From: Domibacillus robiginosus
GTDB lineage: Bacteria > Bacillota > Bacilli > Bacillales > Domibacillaceae
Length of the DNA: 64,000 nt
Direction of reading: 5' to 3'
NCBI RefSeq assembly: GCF_000966195.1
Contig: NZ_LAHL01000003.1
Location: forward strand, 372,001-436,000
Part shown: positions 44,915 to 53,798 of the stretch, in pieces
How the letters are laid out: every line of letters begins with the position of its first letter
Position numbering within the stretch: position 1 is the first letter of the stretch
Program-made: the position numbers and the translations under genes
Notes under the pieces: model-generated
Database searches by the model: none
What the model was told of the DNA's origin: nothing
The model's input: only the letters and a program-made list of their open reading frames with translations

Positions 44915-45082
44915 TTAGCTGCTGTAAGAGCTGAAAGAAGAGCCGCGTTTTTTCTTATAATGATGATGTCCATATTTTGATGATTGATGGGAAGGCTTGC
45001 GGTAACGGCGATCACTGCTCGAATAGCGGCTTTTGTGAGAAGACTTTTGGTTCAAAACCTGTTGAAGAATTTTCTTTAACAT
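44915..45082 (-). CDS. small basic Ser/Tyr/Lys-rich peptide upstream of kinase
   Basis: 55 residues, too short for routine ORF calling. The ATG at 45082 has AGCAGGGAT upstream. It starts MLKKILQQVLNQKSSHKSRY, continues with RRYRKPSHQSSKYGHHHYKK, and ends KKRGSSFSSYSS. It is very basic, with 14 serines and several tyrosines and histidines, and has no hydrophobic segment after residue 10. It is followed within 5 bases by the kinase gene on the same strand, so the two form a coupled unit. I do not recognise a family. Confidence 0.65.
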   Translation of the reverse strand: MLKKILQQVLNQKSSHKSRYSSSDRRYRKPSHQSSKYGHHHYKKKRGSSFSSYSS

Positions 45083-45389
45083 AAGATCCCTGCTTTCCTG
45101 TTTTTCTTTTCTACGAATTAAACGAAAAAAGGTTTCGTTTCTTCTTTCCTGTTTTCGTCTATCAATAAACGTGGCGGCCCATTTTATTCTTTCATCATAT
45201 AAATATGCTCAAACCTGGAAAAAAGACGAAGAAATTCTCGGATTCTAGCAGAAAATCATAAAAAAAGAAAGAAAAAGATAAGCAGGAATGCTGTGCGATC
45301 CCAGCCAAATCCGCTATACTGTTCATATTGTGAAACAAAATGGGCTCTTGATGAAGAGCGCTTTTTTGTTTGAAAAAGGGGTGAATTCA
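45083..45389. other. intergenic region with MFS leader containing an internal terminator
   Basis: No gene seen. A TATACT (45315-45320) may be the -10 of the downstream exporter. About 25 bases later GCTCTT-GATG-AAGAGC and GCTTTTTTG (45344-45369) make a small intrinsic terminator placed between promoter and start codon. A short frame GTG AAA CAA AAT GGG CTC TTG overlaps the hairpin. This looks like an attenuated leader, but the stem is only 6 bp. Confidence 0.45.
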
Positions 45390-46595
45390 TTGGAAAAAGC
45401 ACGAACGATTAAGCGGACGCAGATGGCCATTCTTCTCGGAGCGCTTGGGGCGATGGGGCCGTTTACAATTGATATGTACCTGCCGTCGTTTCCTACGATT
45501 GCAGATGAATATGGTACAACAGCGTCGCTTGTGCAAATCAGCTTAACTGCCTGTTTAATTGGGCTTGCTCTGGGACAGCTTGTCATTGGCCCGATGAGTG
45601 ACGTACGCGGACGGAAAAAACCACTGGCATTCTTTTTATTTTTATACTTTGTGGCGTCTCTTTTTTGCGCATTTGCACCGTCTATTTATTGGTTTATTGC
45701 CGGGCGTGTGCTGCAGGGATTTTCAGCGGCGGCGGGGCTTGTCGTTTCCCGAGCTGTTGTACGGGACATGTACAGCGGGCGTGAGCTGACAAAGTTTTTT
45801 GCGCTGTTAATGCTCGTCAATAACCTGGGACCGATTTTAGCACCGATTGTCGGCGGCGGCGTACTGGCATTCACAGACTGGTCCGGTGTTTTTATTGTGT
45901 TAAGCGCCATCGGTATTATCTTAATGCTTGTTGTGACATGGAAATTAGATGAAACACTTCCGGTTGAACGGCGTCAGCCAAGCAGTATTGGACAGATGTT
46001 GAAAAGCTTCGGATCACTGATCAAAAACCGGGAGTTTATGGGTTACGCGCTTGCACAGGGCTTTATGGTCGGCGGTATTTTTGCGTATGTTTCCGGTACA
46101 CCTTTCGTGTATCAAAATATTTATGGGGCATCGCCGCAGCTGTTCAGCCTGCTGTTCGGCATGAATGGGATTGGCATTATGATCGGCACACAGGTCGTTG
46201 GCCGGTTTTCTGATACCATTTCCGAAGCAGCATTTCTCCGCTTCGGCTTATGGATGTCCGCTGTGGCAAGTACATTGCTTGTTATCATGGTACTGCTGCA
46301 TGGACCGCTTTACTCGATTGTCATTCCCATTTTCTTTTTTGTTTCTTCGATTGGGATCATTGGTACGTCTGCATTTTCTCTGGCAATGGAAACACAGGGG
46401 CACATTGCCGGCAGTGCCTCCGCTCTTCTTGGCCTGCTTCCTTTTGCGCTCGGTTCGCTGACAGCACCGCTTGTCGGCATCGCCGGCGAAAACACAGCTG
46501 TGCCGATGGGGCTGACTATTTTTGGCGCCAGTATGCTGGCAATGATCGCGTATTTCGGGCTTGCGCGGAGTGCGAAAAAAAGCTTGAAATCTTAA
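45390..46595 (+). CDS. Bcr/CflA-family multidrug MFS exporter
   Basis: 401 residues from TTG 45390 (AAAGGGGTG upstream). The open frame begins at 45288 but would have to be translated through the leader terminator. The first helix motif GPFTIDMYLPSFPTIADEYG is diagnostic of the Bcr/CflA (DHA1) family. Loop 2-3 reads GPMSDVRGRKKPL. Twelve helices. Members export bicyclomycin, sulfonamides, chloramphenicol or cysteine/peptides; the substrate here is unknown. Confidence 0.9.
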   Translation: MEKARTIKRTQMAILLGALGAMGPFTIDMYLPSFPTIADEYGTTASLVQISLTACLIGLALGQLVIGPMSDVRGRKKPLAFFLFLYFVASLFCAFAPSIYWFIAGRVLQGFSAAAGLVVSRAVVRDMYSGRELTKFFALLMLVNNLGPILAPIVGGGVLAFTDWSGVFIVLSAIGIILMLVVTWKLDETLPVERRQPSSIGQMLKSFGSLIKNREFMGYALAQGFMVGGIFAYVSGTPFVYQNIYGASPQLFSLLFGMNGIGIMIGTQVVGRFSDTISEAAFLRFGLWMSAVASTLLVIMVLLHGPLYSIVIPIFFFVSSIGIIGTSAFSLAMETQGHIAGSASALLGLLPFALGSLTAPLVGIAGENTAVPMGLTIFGASMLAMIAYFGLARSAKKSLKS

Positions 46596-46599
46596 GAAA

Positions 46600-46631
46600 C
46601 AGGCTGTCGACAAAGTCGACAGCCATTTTTG
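46600..46631 (+). terminator. Rho-independent terminator of MFS exporter
   Basis: GGCTGTCGAC-AAA-GTCGACAGCC followed by ATTTTTG. Confidence 0.9.
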
Positions 46632-46748
46632 TTTTAAAAGCAAAAGTAGGGAACCTCGATCTGTTTTTCTCCTGATATTTACCAGGTTTCATCATAAAAA
46701 AAGTTTTATTCCCGCCAGCTTTCGACAGTTAATTTTTGTTTGTTTTGT

Positions 46749-46754
46749 TACAAT
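46749..46754 (+). promoter_or_regulatory. -10 element of riboswitch-sinI transcript
   Basis: TACAAT within TTGTTACAATATG. A clear -35 at 17 bp is not visible; a TTTGTT-rich tract precedes it. The position about 40 bases before the aptamer fits a riboswitch leader. Confidence 0.45.
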
Positions 46755-46792
46755 ATGAAAACAATCTTAAAAAAGTAACAAACGAAATAGAA

Positions 46793-46890
46793 CAAAAGGT
46801 AAACTAATCGAAAGGTTAGGACACAAAGCTACAGATCTAAGATCTTTCTTATAAGATTATGATGGCTGAGCCGCTTCGCAAAATGGGGGA
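46793..46890 (+). promoter_or_regulatory. cyclic-di-GMP-I (GEMM-I) riboswitch
   Basis: The sequence shows GGTAAAC, the hairpin CTAATC-GAAA-GGTTAG, then GGACACAAAGCTAC and AGATCTAAG, then the P3 stem ATCTT/AAGAT, and ATGATGGCTGAGCCGC. This is the order and spacing of GEMM-I: GCAAAC, a GAAA-tetraloop hairpin, GGACGCAAAGCC, CCUAA, then the tetraloop receptor and GxUxGCNxxGCxGC end. No strong terminator lies between aptamer and start codon, so control may be on translation: the GGGGGAT ribosome binding site is about 10 bases after the aptamer. The regulated gene is the SinI-like peptide at 46900. Confidence 0.78.
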
Positions 46891-46899
46891 TACTTCATA

Positions 46900-47037
46900 A
46901 TGGAACAAGAGAAAATGGAAACAGAAACAGTCGATGCCGAATGGGTAGAGCTGATGCAAATTGCTAAAGATCTGGGCTTATCGATCGAAGAAATAAAAGC
47001 ATATTTAACGGCGCATCAAACATTTCATCCTGCTTAG
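46900..47037 (+). CDS. SinI-like anti-repressor peptide
   Basis: 45 residues, too short for routine ORF calling; ATG at 46900 after GGGGGAT. The core DAEWVELMQIAKDLGLSIEE continues IKAYLTAHQ, the Sin-domain dimerisation motif of SinI (compare DQEWVELIKEAKKANISPEE in B. subtilis). There is no DNA-binding part, so it should act as an antagonist of a SinR-type repressor by heterodimer formation. No sinR neighbour is present. It is the first gene behind the c-di-GMP riboswitch. Confidence 0.85.
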   Translation: MEQEKMETETVDAEWVELMQIAKDLGLSIEEIKAYLTAHQTFHPA

Positions 47038-47229
47038 TACTAAAATGTTGAAAGAAAATCATTATTTTGCAAGGTAATTAGCTTGTATAAGGAAAAATAT
47101 TAAGCCAGCACCATTGAAATCCGTTTTGTCTTTTTGCTTATTTCAGATTATTTGAAAAGATGAAACAATTTCCTTTCTTTTCCGTATAAAAAGTAGAATC
47201 ATATTTTATGGAAAAGGAGCGGAGCTGGA

Positions 47230-48717
47230 ATGGGGAATGCAGTTATTATTTTAATTCTTGTTCTTGTATTAGCGGCCATTGGAGCGGCGCTTTGGTACTT
47301 TTTTATGAAGGTGCGCTATCGTACAGCAAAGTCAAACGAAGCGCTGGTTATTACCGGGCCGAAGCTTGGAGATATTGAAAAGGAGTCGAATATCTTTACC
47401 GATGACGAGGGACGCTCGATGAAAATTATCCGCGGCGGCGGCTACCGCCTGCGTATGTTCCAGACATCGACACCGGTTAACTTGACATCGTTTCAGCTGA
47501 AATTGACGACACCGCGTGTTTATACAAACGGCGGGGTGCCCATTATTGCCGATGCAGTGGCGATGGTAAAAGTGGCAGATACGTTAAAAGGCATTGCCAA
47601 CTATGCCGAGCAGTTTTTAGGAAAAGAACAATCGGAAATCGAAGTGGAAATTACAGAAGTGCTCGGGAGCAACCTGCGGGCGATTTTATCAAAAATGACC
47701 GTGGAAGAAATTAATGGTGACCGGGAAGGCTTTAACAAGCAGGTAACAGAAATTGCGCAAAAGCAGCTGGACGAAATGGGCTTTAAAATTACCTCACTCG
47801 GTCTGACAGACCTGCGAGATTCTGATGCGAAAAATGGTTACTTGGACAACCTTGGTCGCCCAAGAATCGCCGAGGTACGCAAGCAGGCAGAAATTGCCGA
47901 AGCAAACAGCGAGCGCGAAACGCGCATTCATAAAGCCAAAACAGATCAAGAGGCGCGTGAGGAGGAATACAAACGTGAAATCGCGACAGCCGAGTCGAAA
48001 AAAGCAAAGGATTTAAAGGATGCAGCGATAAAAGAAGAAACCGAACGCGCCCGGGCAAAATCAGAGCAGTCATACGAGCTCGAACGGGCAAAGCTTGCAA
48101 AAGAAGTGAAGGAAGCCGAGCTTATTTTAGTCAGCCGGGAAAAAGAAGAACAGCTTCGGATCCAGCAGCTTGAACGAGAGCGGCTGGTGACGCTGGAGGC
48201 GGAAGAAACCAAAATCCGCCGGGCCAAGGCGGATGCGGACTTTTATGAAACAACGAAGCGTGCGGAAGCTGAAGCAAGAAAATCGGAAATTGACGGTGCA
48301 GCAAAAGCGCGAATTATCCGCGAAGCCGGTCTTGCTGAAGCAGAAGTGGTTCTGAAAAAAGGGGAAGCCGAAGCAAAAGCGCGTCAATTGCTCGCTGAAG
48401 CGATTGAAGAACACGGAGACGTTATTATTACCGAAAAAATCATTGAGATGCTGCCGCTGCTTGCTGAAAAGGTTGCGCAGCCGTTAAACAATGTCGATTC
48501 CATCAAAGTCATTCAAACGGGCAGTGGATCCGGCATTCCAACTGTCAGTAAAGGTGTGACAGACACGATGCTTGGCATTCAAGAGCCGTTAAAAGAATTA
48601 ACCGGCATTGATGTGGCCGGTCTTTTAAAAGATTTTACTTCAAAAGGAAAACAAACAGAAACGGTTCAGCCGCCAAAGGACCGGTCAGCATCTCAATTAA
48701 AAGACAGCACTTCCTAA
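47230..48717 (+). CDS. floT: flotillin-like membrane scaffold protein
   Basis: 495 residues, ATG at 47230 after AAAAGGAGCGGAG. An N-terminal hydrophobic helix (residues about 4-28) anchors the protein to the cytoplasmic membrane. The SPFH/PHB domain spans about 30-200 (SNEALVITGP, GYRLRMFQTSTPVNLTSFQL, GSNLRAILSKMTVEEING). A long EA-rich coiled coil covers about 205-410 and the C-terminal oligomerisation part follows. It matches B. subtilis YuaG/FloT, which organises functional membrane microdomains. In B. subtilis floT is cotranscribed with yuaF (NfeD); that partner is absent here and the gene is followed by a terminator. Confidence 0.93.
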   Translation: MGNAVIILILVLVLAAIGAALWYFFMKVRYRTAKSNEALVITGPKLGDIEKESNIFTDDEGRSMKIIRGGGYRLRMFQTSTPVNLTSFQLKLTTPRVYTNGGVPIIADAVAMVKVADTLKGIANYAEQFLGKEQSEIEVEITEVLGSNLRAILSKMTVEEINGDREGFNKQVTEIAQKQLDEMGFKITSLGLTDLRDSDAKNGYLDNLGRPRIAEVRKQAEIAEANSERETRIHKAKTDQEAREEEYKREIATAESKKAKDLKDAAIKEETERARAKSEQSYELERAKLAKEVKEAELILVSREKEEQLRIQQLERERLVTLEAEETKIRRAKADADFYETTKRAEAEARKSEIDGAAKARIIREAGLAEAEVVLKKGEAEAKARQLLAEAIEEHGDVIITEKIIEMLPLLAEKVAQPLNNVDSIKVIQTGSGSGIPTVSKGVTDTMLGIQEPLKELTGIDVAGLLKDFTSKGKQTETVQPPKDRSASQLKDSTS

Positions 48718-48719
48718 CG

Positions 48720-48758
48720 AAAACAGCTCCCAGGCGATACACCCGGGAGCTGTTTTCG
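48720..48758 (+). terminator. Rho-independent terminator of floT
   Basis: AAAACAGCTCCC-AGGCGATACACC-CGGGAGCTGTTTTCG, 11-12 bp stem. The run to 49030 that follows holds no gene I can support. Confidence 0.88.
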
Positions 48759-49030
48759 TTTTGAATTTAAAAAGGCGCTGAACGCTTCATGTCTTCAAAA
48801 CATCTACGTTTTTGAAAGAAATCGCATACCACCTGCCGTTTCGCTGCTGTTTAATGTGGAAAGGAGAGGCCATATGTAAAATCGATGTGACGCCCGTTTT
48901 GTGAATTATCAGCCATAAACATTGTCAGGCCCATCTGCAGCGATTAGCGACAGGCCATGACCGATCTGAGCGCGGCTTTTTCAGCTGCTGGATAGGATTC
49001 ACCTGGCTGCCAGCGGGATCAGAGGCTTGT

Positions 49031-49525
49031 TTATGCGGCTTTTACGAGCTGAAGATCCAGTACGATATTTACGTCATCCTCAATCTGTGTGCCTCCTGTT
49101 TCAAGCGTCAATCCATAATCACTACGTTTAATCACGGCTTTTGCTTGAAAGTGGGCTGTTTCACTGTCCTTTTGCTCATGAAATGTTACAAAAAACGATT
49201 CAGTACGCATAACGCCGTGCAAGGAAAGATCACCGACCAGCTCATATTGTCCGTTTTCCTGCTCCAAAATATTGTTGGCTATAAAACGCACCTCTGAAAA
49301 CTTTTCTACATCGAAAAATCGCTCAGACAACAAATGGGCATCCAGGTCTTGATTACCTGTTTGAATGCTTCTTAAGTCTACAGTAAAAGAGATATTGGCG
49401 GTCACTAAGTTGTCTGCTTTCGCTTCAATATTTGCTTCATAGGCTGGAAACGTCCCTTTCACATGATTCACAGTGGCATACACACGGCTTTGTGCTTCGT
49501 TCACGCTCCACGCTGGTTTCTCCAT
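49031..49525 (-). CDS. YceI-family lipid-binding-like protein
   Basis: 164 residues from ATG 49525 (AAAGGGGAA upstream); the longer frame to 49639 overlaps the divergent gene and is unsupported. YceI signature: W-x-V-N-x-AQSRVYATVNHVKGTFPAYEA, DLRSIQTGNQDLDAHLLSERFFDVEKFSEVRF, GDLSLHGVMRTESF, KRSDYGLTLETGG. The fold is a lipocalin-like barrel that binds isoprenoids in E. coli and Thermus homologues. There is no signal peptide, so this member is cytoplasmic. Divergent from the gene at 49632. Confidence 0.9.
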   Translation of the reverse strand: MEKPAWSVNEAQSRVYATVNHVKGTFPAYEANIEAKADNLVTANISFTVDLRSIQTGNQDLDAHLLSERFFDVEKFSEVRFIANNILEQENGQYELVGDLSLHGVMRTESFFVTFHEQKDSETAHFQAKAVIKRSDYGLTLETGGTQIEDDVNIVLDLQLVKAA

Positions 49526-49631
49526 GATAAAAATTCCCCTTTCATTTTGTCTTTTATCATTATTTCCCTGCATTGAACTGAATAAAACAAACAGCCCGGC
49601 AGGACATACTAACCAAAAAGGAGGTGAGCAA

Positions 49632-49877
49632 GTGGACAAGAAAACGGATTACCAGGAATTGTCGAATGTACAGGACCAGCTCACTTTAATTCCGGAAGAG
49701 TTTCCGGACGGAGCTTATGGACAGCCGATTGATAACGAAAAAGCAGTAGAAGGAAAAAGTACGCCGTGGAAAGAAAACCAGCACGTGGCGAGTGGTTTTA
49801 CTTATGAATTCAAGCAGCTGCATGAAAACCGGTCCAGACAATATCCGGGTGCGCATCCTACACACGATGAAAAATAA
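49632..49877 (+). CDS. small conserved hypothetical protein, possibly DUF3905
   Basis: 81 residues. The GTG at 49632 has AAAAAGGAGGTGAG at ideal spacing; the longer frame from 49473 runs over the YceI gene. The polar sequence has PEEFPDGAYGQPIDNEK, TPWKENQHVASGFTYEFKQL and QYPGAHPTHDE. This GxxYG...WKExQ...FTYExK.LHE...PGAHP order reminds me of the DUF3905 family found in spore formers, but this is a memory-based guess. Terminator follows directly. Confidence 0.7.
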   Translation: MDKKTDYQELSNVQDQLTLIPEEFPDGAYGQPIDNEKAVEGKSTPWKENQHVASGFTYEFKQLHENRSRQYPGAHPTHDEK

Positions 49878-49888
49878 TGTTGATTTGC

Positions 49889-49923
49889 GGCGTCTTTCCA
49901 TTAAAGGAAAGACGCTTTTTTTA
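49889..49923 (+). terminator. Rho-independent terminator
   Basis: GCGTCTTTCC-ATTAAA-GGAAAGACGCTTTTTTT, perfect 10 bp stem. Confidence 0.93.
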
Positions 49924-49999
49924 ATAAGAGAAGATCGAAACTTTTCTTTTTGAGCTTTATTATAAGTAATCACTAATGATTGATATAATTAAAACCGAC

Positions 50000-50040
50000 T
50001 TGACTTGTAGGAATAATACGACTACGATAAATGTATTATT
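50000..50040 (+). promoter_or_regulatory. cysJI promoter with inverted repeat
   Basis: TTGACT (50000-50005), 17 bp spacer, TACGAT (50023-50028). An inverted repeat AATAATAC (50012-50019) / GTATTATT (50033-50040) brackets the -10 and start site and is a good operator candidate. In B. subtilis cysJI needs the LysR-type activator CysL; whether this repeat binds such a protein or a repressor such as CymR is not known. Confidence 0.7.
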
Positions 50041-50086
50041 ACAGCGTTAAAAAGAATTTTCCTATAAATTTGTGAGGTGGATCGTG

Positions 50087-51925
50087 TTGCAACTTCAAGT
50101 AACGAACAGTCCGTTTAATGAGGAGCAGGCAGAGCTCCTGAATCGCCTTCTGCCAACACTTACAGAAGGGCAAAAGGTATGGCTGGGTGGATTTTTGGCG
50201 GCTTCTTCTCCTGCAGCTGCTTCAGCGGCACCTGCTCCAGCAGCGGTTGAAGCAGCAGCACCCGTTCCGGCAGCAGCAGCTCCAGCTGTGTCGAAAGATG
50301 TAACGATTTTATACGGCTCTCAAACGGGTAATGCACAGCGTTTAGCCCAGAAAGCCGGACAAACGCTCCAATCAAACGGATTTAACGTCACGGTTTCAGC
50401 AATGAGTGACTTTAAGCCAAATAATCTGAAAAAAGTACAAAACTTGCTGATTGTAGCCAGTACGCATGGAGAAGGCGATCCGCCGGATAATGCCATTACG
50501 TTCCATGAATTTCTCCATGGCAAACGTGCACCGAAGCTGGATGATCTTCAATTTTCTGTTTTGTCACTTGGCGACAGCTCGTATGAATTTTTCTGTCAGA
50601 CCGGAAAAGAGTTTGATCAGCGTTTAGAAGAACTTGGCGGTAAGCGTATCGCACCACGCGTGGATTGTGACCTTGATTTCGATGAGCCTGCGGCAGAATG
50701 GATTGACAGTGTTGTAAAAAGCTTGTCTGAGACTTTGGCGCCAGCAGCTCAAGCGGCAGCGACAGCAGCACCAGCAGTAACAGACGCACAGATGACAGAA
50801 TCTGAATACTCAAGAACAAATCCGTTTCGTGCGGAAATCCTTGAAAGCATTAACTTGAATGGACGCGGCTCAAACAAAGAAACACGCCATATTGAGCTTT
50901 CGCTTGAAGGATCAGGGCTTACGTACAAACCGGGTGATGCACTTGGTATTTATCCAGAAAACGATCCGAAGCTGGTTGATGAACTGATTGCAGCATTTGG
51001 CTGGAATCCGGATGAAACAGTAACGATTAATAAGCAGGGCGATGTTCTTTCACTGCGCAATGCACTGTTAACGCACTATGAAATAACCGTACTAACAAAG
51101 CCGTTGCTGGAAAAAATCGCCCAATTAACGGGTGTAGATGAGCTGCACGAGCTAATCGGCAGCAGCGATAAAGTGAAAGAGTATGTAAATGGCCGCGATT
51201 TGCTTGATGTGGTACAGCAGTTTGGACCATTTGGCGTTTCGCCTCAGGACTTTGTGAATGTGCTCCGCAAAATGCCGGCGCGGCTTTACTCGATTGCCAG
51301 CAGCTTAGAAGCAAACCCAGATGAAGTGCACCTAACGATCGGTGCGGTCCGCTACAATGCGAATGGACGTGACCGAAGCGGTGTTTGTTCAATCCTTTGC
51401 GCTGAACGCTTAGAAGCGGGCGACACATTGCCAGTTTACATTCAGCATAACGATAACTTTAAGCTACCTGCAAACCCGGAAACACCGGTAATTATGATCG
51501 GGCCGGGAACAGGTGTCGCTCCGTTCCGCGCGTTTATGCAGGAGCGTGAAGAGCTTGGAACAGAAGGTCCGGCATGGATGTTCTTTGGAGACCAGCACTT
51601 CGTAACCGACTTCCTGTATCAGACAGAATGGCAAAAGTGGCTGGAGAGCGGCGTACTAACAAAAATGGATGTAGCGTTCTCGCGTGATACAGACGAAAAA
51701 GTATACGTACAGCACCGTATGCAGGAAAGCAGCAAGGAATTGTTCCAATGGCTTCAACAGGGCGCAGCCGTTTATGTATGCGGCGACGAGAAAAATATGG
51801 CACATGATGTCCATCAGACTTTGATCAGCATTGTTGAAAAAGAAGGCAGCATGAGCCGTGAGCAGGCAGAGAAATATGTAGCCGATATGCAGCAGCAAAA
51901 ACGCTACCAGCGTGACGTATATTAA
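50087..51925 (+). CDS. cysJ: assimilatory sulfite reductase (NADPH), flavoprotein subunit
   Basis: 612 residues. The TTG at 50087 gives [10 protein letters not shown] as in B. subtilis CysJ and lies eight bases after GAGGTGG; the in-frame GTG 50072 is part of that ribosome binding site. N-terminal region, then an Ala/Pro-rich linker (about 43-75) and an FMN flavodoxin domain ([36 protein letters not shown]). An FAD domain follows ([12 protein letters not shown]) and then the NADPH domain ([30 protein letters not shown]). It passes electrons from NADPH to CysI. First gene of cysJI. Confidence 0.95.
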   Translation: MQLQVTNSPFNEEQAELLNRLLPTLTEGQKVWLGGFLAASSPAAASAAPAPAAVEAAAPVPAAAAPAVSKDVTILYGSQTGNAQRLAQKAGQTLQSNGFNVTVSAMSDFKPNNLKKVQNLLIVASTHGEGDPPDNAITFHEFLHGKRAPKLDDLQFSVLSLGDSSYEFFCQTGKEFDQRLEELGGKRIAPRVDCDLDFDEPAAEWIDSVVKSLSETLAPAAQAAATAAPAVTDAQMTESEYSRTNPFRAEILESINLNGRGSNKETRHIELSLEGSGLTYKPGDALGIYPENDPKLVDELIAAFGWNPDETVTINKQGDVLSLRNALLTHYEITVLTKPLLEKIAQLTGVDELHELIGSSDKVKEYVNGRDLLDVVQQFGPFGVSPQDFVNVLRKMPARLYSIASSLEANPDEVHLTIGAVRYNANGRDRSGVCSILCAERLEAGDTLPVYIQHNDNFKLPANPETPVIMIGPGTGVAPFRAFMQEREELGTEGPAWMFFGDQHFVTDFLYQTEWQKWLESGVLTKMDVAFSRDTDEKVYVQHRMQESSKELFQWLQQGAAVYVCGDEKNMAHDVHQTLISIVEKEGSMSREQAEKYVADMQQQKRYQRDVY

Positions 51926-51954
51926 GCTTTTTGATTGAAAGGGGACAAAGCACA

Positions 51955-53688
51955 ATGAGCAAAACGGTAAATGACCTTCACGTTCTGCGGGCACCAGAAG
52001 GACCTCCAAGTGATGTAGAAGGCATTAAAGAGAGAAGTAATTTCCTGCGCGGCACCCTTGCAGAAGTGATGGAGGACCGCATTTCAGCCGGTATTCCAGA
52101 AGATGATAACCGGTTGATGAAACACCACGGCAGCTACCTGCAGGATGACCGTGACCTGCGCACAGAACGCCAAAAACAAAAATTAGAGCCGGCGTATCAG
52201 TTTATGCTGCGCGTCCGCCTTCCGGGCGGTGTTGCAACACCGAGCCAGTGGCTGATGATGGACAGCCTGGCACATAAATATGGAAACGGCACACTAAAAC
52301 TAACAACACGTGAAACATTTCAGATTCACGGTATTTTAAAATGGAACATGAAGCAGACGATTCAAAGCATCCATTCAACGATGATGGATACGGTTGCGGC
52401 ATGCGGAGACGTAAACCGGAACGTAATGGCGACATCAAATCCATACCAGTCAGAAGTTCATACAGAAGTACATGCACTCGCGCAAAAGCTGAGTGATGAC
52501 CTGCTGCCAAAATCACGTGCTTATCACGAAATTTGGCTGGGAGAAGAAAAAGTAGCCGGCACGCCGGAAACAGAAGAAGTGGAGCCAATGTATGGCCCGC
52601 TTTACCTGCCGCGTAAGTTTAAAATTGGCATTGCCGTACCGCCGTCTAACGATATTGACGTATTTTCACAGGACCTTGGTTTTATTGCGATCATTGAAAA
52701 CAACCAGCTTGCAGGCTTTAACGTGACAATCGGCGGCGGTATGGGAATGTCCCATGGCGACACGCAGACATATCCGCAGCTTGGAAAAGTGATTGGGTTT
52801 GTCACACCGGATAAAGTTGTTGACCTGGCGGAAAAAGTCATTACGATTCAGCGTGATTACGGAAACCGTTCCGTTCGTAAATATGCTCGCTTTAAATACA
52901 CCGTTGACCGTCTTGGTCTTGAAAATGTAAAAGCTGAGCTAGAGCGCCGTCTTGGCTGGACGCTTGACGAAGCGCGCGATTTTCATTTTGACCATAATGG
53001 CGACCGCTATGGCTGGCAAAAAGGCATTAAAGGAAAATGGCATTTCACAATGTTTGTGGAAGGCGGACGGATTGTGGATTACCCTGAATATCAATTGATG
53101 ACGGGTATTCGTGAAATTGCAAAAGTACACAAAGGTGATTTCCGCCTTACTTCCAATCAAAACTTGATCATTGGCAATGTGTCTGCGCAAAGCAAGAAAA
53201 AAATTGATGCATTGATTAACCAATACGGTTTAACAGAAGGCGCGCATCACTCCGCAATCCGCCGCAGCGCGCTTGCCTGTGTGGCTCTTCCGACATGCGG
53301 CCTTGCGATGGCAGAAGCGGAGCGCTACCTGCCGAGCTTAATGGATAAAATTGATGAAATCATTGATGAAAACGGACTGCGCAACAAAGAAATCACAATC
53401 CGTATGACGGGCTGTCCGAATGGCTGTGCCCGCCACGCGTTAGGTGAAATCGGCTTTATCGGAAAAGCAGTCGGCAAGTACAATATGTACCTGGGTGCTG
53501 CGCATGACGGCAGCCGCTTAAGCAAAATGTACCGTGAAAACATTGGTGAGGAAGAAATCCTAAAAGAACTGCGCGTCGTTCTTTCCCGCTACGCAAATGA
53601 GCGCCAGGAAGGCGAGCACTTCGGTGACTTTGTTGTCCGCGCTGGTATCGTGGAAGCGACAACAGATGGAACAAACTTTCATAACTAA
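51955..53688 (+). CDS. cysI: sulfite reductase hemoprotein subunit
   Basis: 577 residues from ATG 51955 (GAAAGGGGAC upstream; the frame opens at 51931). It reduces sulfite to sulfide with six electrons from CysJ. The siroheme-Fe4S4 ligands are visible as C-x5-C (CVALPTC) and C-x3-C (GCPNGCAR). Sulfite-binding basic residues lie in KYARFKYT and related segments, and two ferredoxin-like repeats ([18 protein letters not shown]) precede. It starts 29 bases after cysJ, same operon. Together the two genes serve cysteine synthesis. Confidence 0.96.
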   Translation: MSKTVNDLHVLRAPEGPPSDVEGIKERSNFLRGTLAEVMEDRISAGIPEDDNRLMKHHGSYLQDDRDLRTERQKQKLEPAYQFMLRVRLPGGVATPSQWLMMDSLAHKYGNGTLKLTTRETFQIHGILKWNMKQTIQSIHSTMMDTVAACGDVNRNVMATSNPYQSEVHTEVHALAQKLSDDLLPKSRAYHEIWLGEEKVAGTPETEEVEPMYGPLYLPRKFKIGIAVPPSNDIDVFSQDLGFIAIIENNQLAGFNVTIGGGMGMSHGDTQTYPQLGKVIGFVTPDKVVDLAEKVITIQRDYGNRSVRKYARFKYTVDRLGLENVKAELERRLGWTLDEARDFHFDHNGDRYGWQKGIKGKWHFTMFVEGGRIVDYPEYQLMTGIREIAKVHKGDFRLTSNQNLIIGNVSAQSKKKIDALINQYGLTEGAHHSAIRRSALACVALPTCGLAMAEAERYLPSLMDKIDEIIDENGLRNKEITIRMTGCPNGCARHALGEIGFIGKAVGKYNMYLGAAHDGSRLSKMYRENIGEEEILKELRVVLSRYANERQEGEHFGDFVVRAGIVEATTDGTNFHN

Positions 53689-53695
53689 TAAAGAG

Positions 53696-53728
53696 AAAAG
53701 AGACAGGAATTTCTTCTGTCTCTTTTTT
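53696..53728 (+). terminator. terminator of cysJI
   Basis: AAAAGAGACAG-GAATTTCTT-CTGTCTCTTTTTT. Confidence 0.9.
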
Positions 53729-53798
53729 GCGTCGTCTAAAATCCATGCTTTGGACATACGAATGGTAAAAGATCGTTATGCCAGGAAGGAGCGGCGGG

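Noticed and set aside
45288-45389. Longer N-terminus (34 residues) for the Bcr/CflA exporter
   Set aside because: It would be translated across the candidate promoter and the intrinsic terminator; TTG 45390 has AAAGGGGTG and begins just before the first membrane helix.
47789-48414. Large minus-strand frames inside floT
   Set aside because: Shadows of the EA-rich coiled coil; no start signals.
48759-49030. AAAGGAGAG followed by ATG at about 48874
   Set aside because: The ATG is followed directly by TAA, so there is no coding potential; the rest of the gap shows no structure I could support.
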